Of a stretch of 64,000 nucleotides of DNA, positions 60,429 through 64,000 are shown piece by piece; the first letter of the stretch is position 1; every line of letters begins with the position of its first letter. The position numbers and the translations under genes are program-made. Source of the stretch: Marispirochaeta aestuarii (GTDB taxonomy: Bacteria; Spirochaetota; Spirochaetia; JC444; Marispirochaetaceae); contig NZ_MWQY01000004.1 in NCBI RefSeq assembly GCF_002087085.1, forward strand, positions 124,001-188,000, written 5' to 3'. The notes below the pieces were generated by a model, which saw only the letters and a list, made by a program, of their open reading frames with translations, did no database searches and was not told the DNA's origin.

Positions 60429-61943
60429 TCACAGTATACTGGAATCACCTTTTTCTATGCTGCGTTCCTTTCTCTTTGCCTTATACATCGCAGAATCGGC
60501 ATTTTTAAGGAGTGTTTCAATTTCACTGCTTTCATCAGGATACACACTGACTCCGGCACTGACGCTTACTGGTATCTCCTTCATCCCAATGAATAATGGC
60601 TTCTTAATTTCAGCGATCAGTCTTTTTGTTACTTCCATTATTTGCTGCTTTGAAGATAAATCGGTCAGGGCCACCACGAATTCATCGCCCCCCATTCTGG
60701 CTTTCAGGTCTTTGTCTTTCAGACTGTTTTCAATCCGGAAGGCAATACTCTTCAGGACCTCATCGCCGGTGTCGTGCCCGAAATTGTCATTTATCTCCTT
60801 GAACTTATCGATATCAATAAAGACAAGACCGATATTCCTGCCGGCAGAATCAGCTTTATTTGTCAGTTTATTGAATTCTTCTTCAAAATATTTCCTGTTT
60901 GCCAACCCGGTTAATTTATCGTGATGGGCCTGATACTCAAAATTCCTTATCAAATAGACTACAACAGCAATAAAGCTGCCGAACAGCACGGTCATTAAAA
61001 TGATATTGGCCAAAAACAGATTCCAGTGCTGCGTCATTTCTTTTTGCACAACCTGATCATTATAGATAATACCAACCACATAGGAATTCCAGCCATCTTC
61101 AGATTCAGTACTGCTGATCAGCGCCGGAAAAAAGCGGTAACTGTGCTGTATTCCTTCTATGCTTCTGGTGTCCCGCTGCATGGCGTTCTGTATAACCACC
61201 TGTCTGGCAAGTTCTTCTTCAAACTCGGGGACATCCGGGTTCAAATAGGGCCGTTTGCTGTTTCTCAGTTTGGCAACACCATAATGAAGGGGCTCAACGC
61301 TGTAAAAACCGATGTCTTCAACCATCTCATATTGTTCAGTTAAGGACGCCGCATCCTTAAAAAGATTAAGACTCTGAAAGGAAGGATATTTATCCTCAAT
61401 ACTCACACTGAGTTCAAACAGATACTGATTGTCCGGGCTCGGCATATAGCTGTATTTTTTGATTTCTCCTGCCTGGGTCGAAAGATCGATCCTGTCAACC
61501 TCAAATTCATTCCCGGCCATTCTTTCCCTGACAACAGCAGCAAAACTGCCGAATTTCGAGAAATCGAGGCCGAGGTCCTCTTCATAGGTGGTCTTTATTA
61601 TCTTTAAATCTTTATCGACAATATAAATATCATACCCGACAAAACGTTTCTGCAGCTCGGCCAAATCCCAGTCCATAACATCGGGGTTCTCTGTATATTT
61701 CAGGACCATCTGTTCCGAGTATTCTCTCATTTCCTGATTCAACTGCTGCTCGGCAATCTTGTAGGCATTATCGATATAGCTTACGGTCTGCAGAATATTC
61801 TTCTCCACCAGCTGCTGCTGGCTGCGGTACTTGTCTTCTACTACCCGGAGGATATTTTTATACTGAGTCGAAAAAATATAGATCATTACCAGGGCAAGTG
61901 AGACGATTAGTATATACTTGAACCTGCTTAAGAATTTGTCCAA
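60429..61943 (-). CDS. Diguanylate cyclase with extracytoplasmic Cache-like sensor
   Basis: A 504-residue protein: helix at about 10-27, a long periplasmic Cache-like sensor to about 305, a second helix at 310-333, and a GGDEF domain (D-K-L-T-G-L-A-N-R-K). The active motif is M-G-G-D-E-F. The residues five before it are K-D-K-D, so the usual R-x-x-D inhibition site is not conserved. It starts with TTG at 61943, supported by GGAGAG upstream. It may respond to a small extracellular ligand. Confidence 0.9.
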   Translation of the reverse strand: MDKFLSRFKYILIVSLALVMIYIFSTQYKNILRVVEDKYRSQQQLVEKNILQTVSYIDNAYKIAEQQLNQEMREYSEQMVLKYTENPDVMDWDLAELQKRFVGYDIYIVDKDLKIIKTTYEEDLGLDFSKFGSFAAVVRERMAGNEFEVDRIDLSTQAGEIKKYSYMPSPDNQYLFELSVSIEDKYPSFQSLNLFKDAASLTEQYEMVEDIGFYSVEPLHYGVAKLRNSKRPYLNPDVPEFEEELARQVVIQNAMQRDTRSIEGIQHSYRFFPALISSTESEDGWNSYVVGIIYNDQVVQKEMTQHWNLFLANIILMTVLFGSFIAVVVYLIRNFEYQAHHDKLTGLANRKYFEEEFNKLTNKADSAGRNIGLVFIDIDKFKEINDNFGHDTGDEVLKSIAFRIENSLKDKDLKARMGGDEFVVALTDLSSKQQIMEVTKRLIAEIKKPLFIGMKEIPVSVSAGVSVYPDESSEIETLLKNADSAMYKAKRKERSIEKGDSSIL

Positions 61944-62128
61944 TCTGCTCTCTCCAAAAAACCGTTAGCGTTGAGGGTTTTGCAATGATAGGAAAAATTA
62001 TCCTGACAATCAATGACCTAATTAGAAGAATTTGACAAATTATGGAGAGAAGGGCCGGGCAGGATGGACGCCAGCCAAACTGAACAGATACAAGATAGAC
62101 GGGGACCATTAAAAAACGGTGAAAATGC

Positions 62129-62659
62129 TTACCTCACTTTCAGTGCACCAGTCACCTCGCCGCCTTCCTGTAGACTGAAGGAGGATTTATATTCGTCCCT
62201 GGCAAAGTAGATATCTCCGTCAACCTTTCCGTCATATATGTGAAATTTATTCGCCTCCACATATACATCTCCTGCAAAGGTTCCCCCCTGTATCCGGGTG
62301 TTTTCACTGCGCACTGTGAGTTTTGGCGCTGTCAGCGTATACCGGGCGGTTACATTTCGGTTCTCATCCTGTGCATACAGGGCGATTTTCCGGTAGATCT
62401 CATCCCTGCGGGTAAACTGCCCTTCCACCAGAATTTCCTGATCCGTCGTAATGTCCTGGGTTATTGCTATTATCCAGGTTCCGTTTTTTCCTGCCGCCTT
62501 GAGGAATCCCTGGGCAGTATCAACAATCGAAGCGGCGCTTACTGCATCTGCTTCAATCGATTTTTCAGCCGCCTCCGGAGAGACTTTCCGACTGCAGCCT
62601 GTGACGATAATTATTACAAGCAGAATCAGCCCCATGGCGGATACCTGTTTTCGTTTCAT
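62129..62659 (-). CDS. Lipoprotein of unknown function
   Basis: A 176-residue protein with a lipobox (I-V-T-G-C, Cys22). The middle is beta-rich, and the C-terminal half (G-G-T-F-A-G-D-V-Y-V and D-G-K-V-D-G-D-I-Y-F) has short beta repeats like those of polymer-forming bactofilin-type folds. I do not recognise the family. GGAGG precedes the ATG. Confidence 0.75.
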   Translation of the reverse strand: MKRKQVSAMGLILLVIIIVTGCSRKVSPEAAEKSIEADAVSAASIVDTAQGFLKAAGKNGTWIIAITQDITTDQEILVEGQFTRRDEIYRKIALYAQDENRNVTARYTLTAPKLTVRSENTRIQGGTFAGDVYVEANKFHIYDGKVDGDIYFARDEYKSSFSLQEGGEVTGALKVR

Positions 62660-62864
62660 TACGCACCTCCAGTAAAGTATGTTCTTTTTCCTGACTTATT
62701 CTATCATCTATTATCGCAATTTATCAATGCCATCAACATACTGTTTCACAGGCTTTTACCAGCGTACCCCCGTTTCATTCAGCTGCAATTTGCTTCGTCC
62801 GGTACAATTTTGTAGCTTTATTCATGTACTTAAAGGAATGATTTTGAAGCAGGGGAGAGAAGCA

Positions 62865-63272
62865 ATGAGTTACTACATGTCTATAACTTTGCAACAGCCG
62901 TTCGATCAATGCCTGGAAAGGGTCACTGGAGCCCTGCAGGCCGAGGGATTCGGAGTGCTTACCCATATTGACGTAAAGGAAACGATGAAAAAAAAGCTGG
63001 ATGTGGATTTCCGCAACTACCACATTCTCGGAGCCTGTAATCCGCCCTTTGCCCATAAAGCGCTTGTAGCCGAAGACAAGATCGGAACAATGCTTCCCTG
63101 CAATGTTATTGTACAGGAAACTGCTCCCGGAACAGTCGAGGTGGCAGCGGTTGACCCGGTCAGTTCCATGCAGGCCGTCCATAACGAGGCACTTCAGCCC
63201 GTTGCCGAAGAGATCCGCGGCAGACTTAAGCGTATGATCGACTCGCTGCAGAGCGGAAAGGGCACGCCGTGA
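62865..63272 (+). CDS. DUF302 protein
   Basis: A 135-residue protein of the DUF302 family. The pattern V-L-T-H-I-D-V-K-E-T, Y-H-I-L-G-A-C-N-P and L-P-C-N-V-I-V is typical. Its function is unknown; members appear in redox and sulfur contexts. The ATG at 62865 has AGGGGAG upstream; the frame is open to 62679. It overlaps the next gene by one base. Confidence 0.87.
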   Translation: MSYYMSITLQQPFDQCLERVTGALQAEGFGVLTHIDVKETMKKKLDVDFRNYHILGACNPPFAHKALVAEDKIGTMLPCNVIVQETAPGTVEVAAVDPVSSMQAVHNEALQPVAEEIRGRLKRMIDSLQSGKGTP

Positions 63273-63520
63273 TGCACGGCTGGGGCTGGAACACCGGAAT
63301 AGGCGGCTGGGGACCGGGGGGAGACGTCTTTACCCTCCTCCTTCTGGCTGCCCTGATTATAGGAGGAGTGTATCTGTTTCGCCGCCACCCGAAACAAGGG
63401 GGAGAGGACGAATCCCGGAAGGCGAAACCAAGTGCTGAGGAAGAACTGAAAAAGCGATACGCCAGGGGCGAGATCGACAGGGAAGAGTACCAACGCATAA
63501 AGAACGATCTTGAGGATTAA
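63272..63520 (+). CDS. SHOCT-domain small membrane protein
   Basis: An 82-residue protein. It has a Gly/Trp-rich start (M-H-G-W-G-W-N), one membrane helix at about 17-36 and a C-terminal SHOCT domain (L-K-K-R-Y-A-R-G-E-I-D-R-E-E-Y). SHOCT domains are oligomerisation modules. TGATG couples it to DUF302; a GTG three bases earlier is possible. Confidence 0.87.
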   Translation: MHGWGWNTGIGGWGPGGDVFTLLLLAALIIGGVYLFRRHPKQGGEDESRKAKPSAEEELKKRYARGEIDREEYQRIKNDLED

Positions 63521-63591
63521 GCCTGACGGAAAGTGTGTTTCATCTGTTCCGGATACCGACAGCTCTGCGGTGTCCCTGTGAGCGGAGGATT

Positions 63592-64000
63592 TCAGGCTTC
63601 CCGGCTGGTTTGAATCACATTCTTCAGCACCCGGTCTGACATTGTGCTGACCGGGCATACCCGGCACCATGTACGGGGACGGTACAGAAGAGCAAGCAGG
63701 GTGCCCACAAGAAATGACGTGGTCATCATGGAATAGATCCGGTATGAAAAATGAAGCAGTGCCGGCGGTAAGACCGGCTGGCTTAACAGCTGAGGCATGG
63801 CGAAGGGTATTTCGAAGATTATGAGAATCCGCACACGGTCAATGGGCGCCATGTTTCCGGCAGCAACCATCATGGTTGAGGCGGCTATAAAAAAGAGGTT
63901 CATACAGAAGTAACTCAGAACGAGGTCTCTGGTCTTCCTTTCCAAAAGGAAACCGGGAGTTTTAGCGGTATCACCCGTTTTCCTGAACAGATCAAAGAAT
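63592..64000 (-). CDS. Membrane protein with C-terminal Fe-S cysteine motif, partial (N-terminus beyond right edge)
   Basis: The frame is open to the window edge, so only the last 135 residues are seen. Three or four hydrophobic helices are followed by R-P-R-T-W-C-R-V-C-P, a motif seen in NapH/FixG-like 4Fe-4S membrane proteins. It may carry electrons at the membrane. A TTG at 63945 is in frame, but the sequence continues upstream. Confidence 0.6.
   Translation of the reverse strand, partial: FFDLFRKTGDTAKTPGFLLERKTRDLVLSYFCMNLFFIAASTMMVAAGNMAPIDRVRILIIFEIPFAMPQLLSQPVLPPALLHFSYRIYSMMTTSFLVGTLLALLYRPRTWCRVCPVSTMSDRVLKNVIQTSREA

Overview
The window is a gene-dense chromosomal segment (GC in the mid-50s by eye) from a bacterium with an outer membrane. 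It shows lipobox-type lipoproteins, an apolipoprotein N-acyltransferase and a TRAP transporter. The gene mix suggests a free-living, carbohydrate-using anaerobe or microaerophile: a YesM/YesN pair with a sugar ABC transporter, NifX/Mrp/DUF134/DUF5320 proteins, and cysteine-based peroxide and methionine-sulfoxide repair. A Spirochaetaceae-like host is my best guess from this mix, but no marker gene here proves it. There is one tRNA, no rRNA, no CRISPR array, no prophage and no transposase.

Layout. 0-2.1 kb: a lipoprotein fragment, a Cys-type glutathione peroxidase with an OhrR-like regulator, an NTF2-like protein and a decayed PIN toxin. 2.1-6.2 kb: an MFS-HEAT fusion and an unknown membrane-anchored protein. 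6.2-9.5 kb: one large fusion gene, E1alpha-E1beta-lipoyl-KASIII, the most unusual coding feature here. 9.7-21.2 kb: housekeeping genes (glutamine-dependent NAD synthetase, NifX-like and Mrp-like proteins, methyltransferase, family B DNA polymerase, diguanylate cyclase, glycerate kinase, TPR protein, phosphoglycolate phosphatase-like HAD, metallo-hydrolase). 21.3-25 kb: DUF5320, a MarR-WrbA operon with clear operators, a thioesterase and a LuxR-type membrane regulator. 25-30 kb: a lipoprotein gene broken by an in-frame amber codon, then a B12-binding protein with a CarH-type photoreceptor motif directly upstream of a soluble histidine kinase, then an MFS transporter. 30-38 kb: DUF134, a flavin disulfide reductase and a NifX-like protein; then on the other strand DUF2059, an extended Lnt, a PLD-VTT protein and an EEP phosphatase. 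38-40.7 kb: a MITE-like element, an AAA ATPase, VapBC, and tRNA-Leu(CAG) followed by a structured tandem repeat. 40.7-48.4 kb: a diguanylate cyclase and a TRAP/aldolase/sugar-kinase operon with its GntR regulator. 48.9-54 kb: a two-component system upstream of thioredoxin, DipZ-like and MsrB genes, a probable periplasmic methionine-sulfoxide repair unit. 54-60.3 kb: a YesM/YesN pair convergent with a sugar ABC operon. 60.4-64 kb: a Cache-type diguanylate cyclase, a lipoprotein, DUF302 and SHOCT proteins, and a truncated iron-sulfur membrane protein.

A pattern runs through the window. Many first genes of transcription units lack a Shine-Dalgarno site and have a -10-like hexamer 6-9 bases before the start codon, usually with a -35 box 17-18 bases further up. 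This suggests leaderless transcripts. Operon-internal genes, and some operon leaders, have conventional AGGAGG-type sites. Convergent neighbours often overlap at their stop codons, so dedicated terminators are few.
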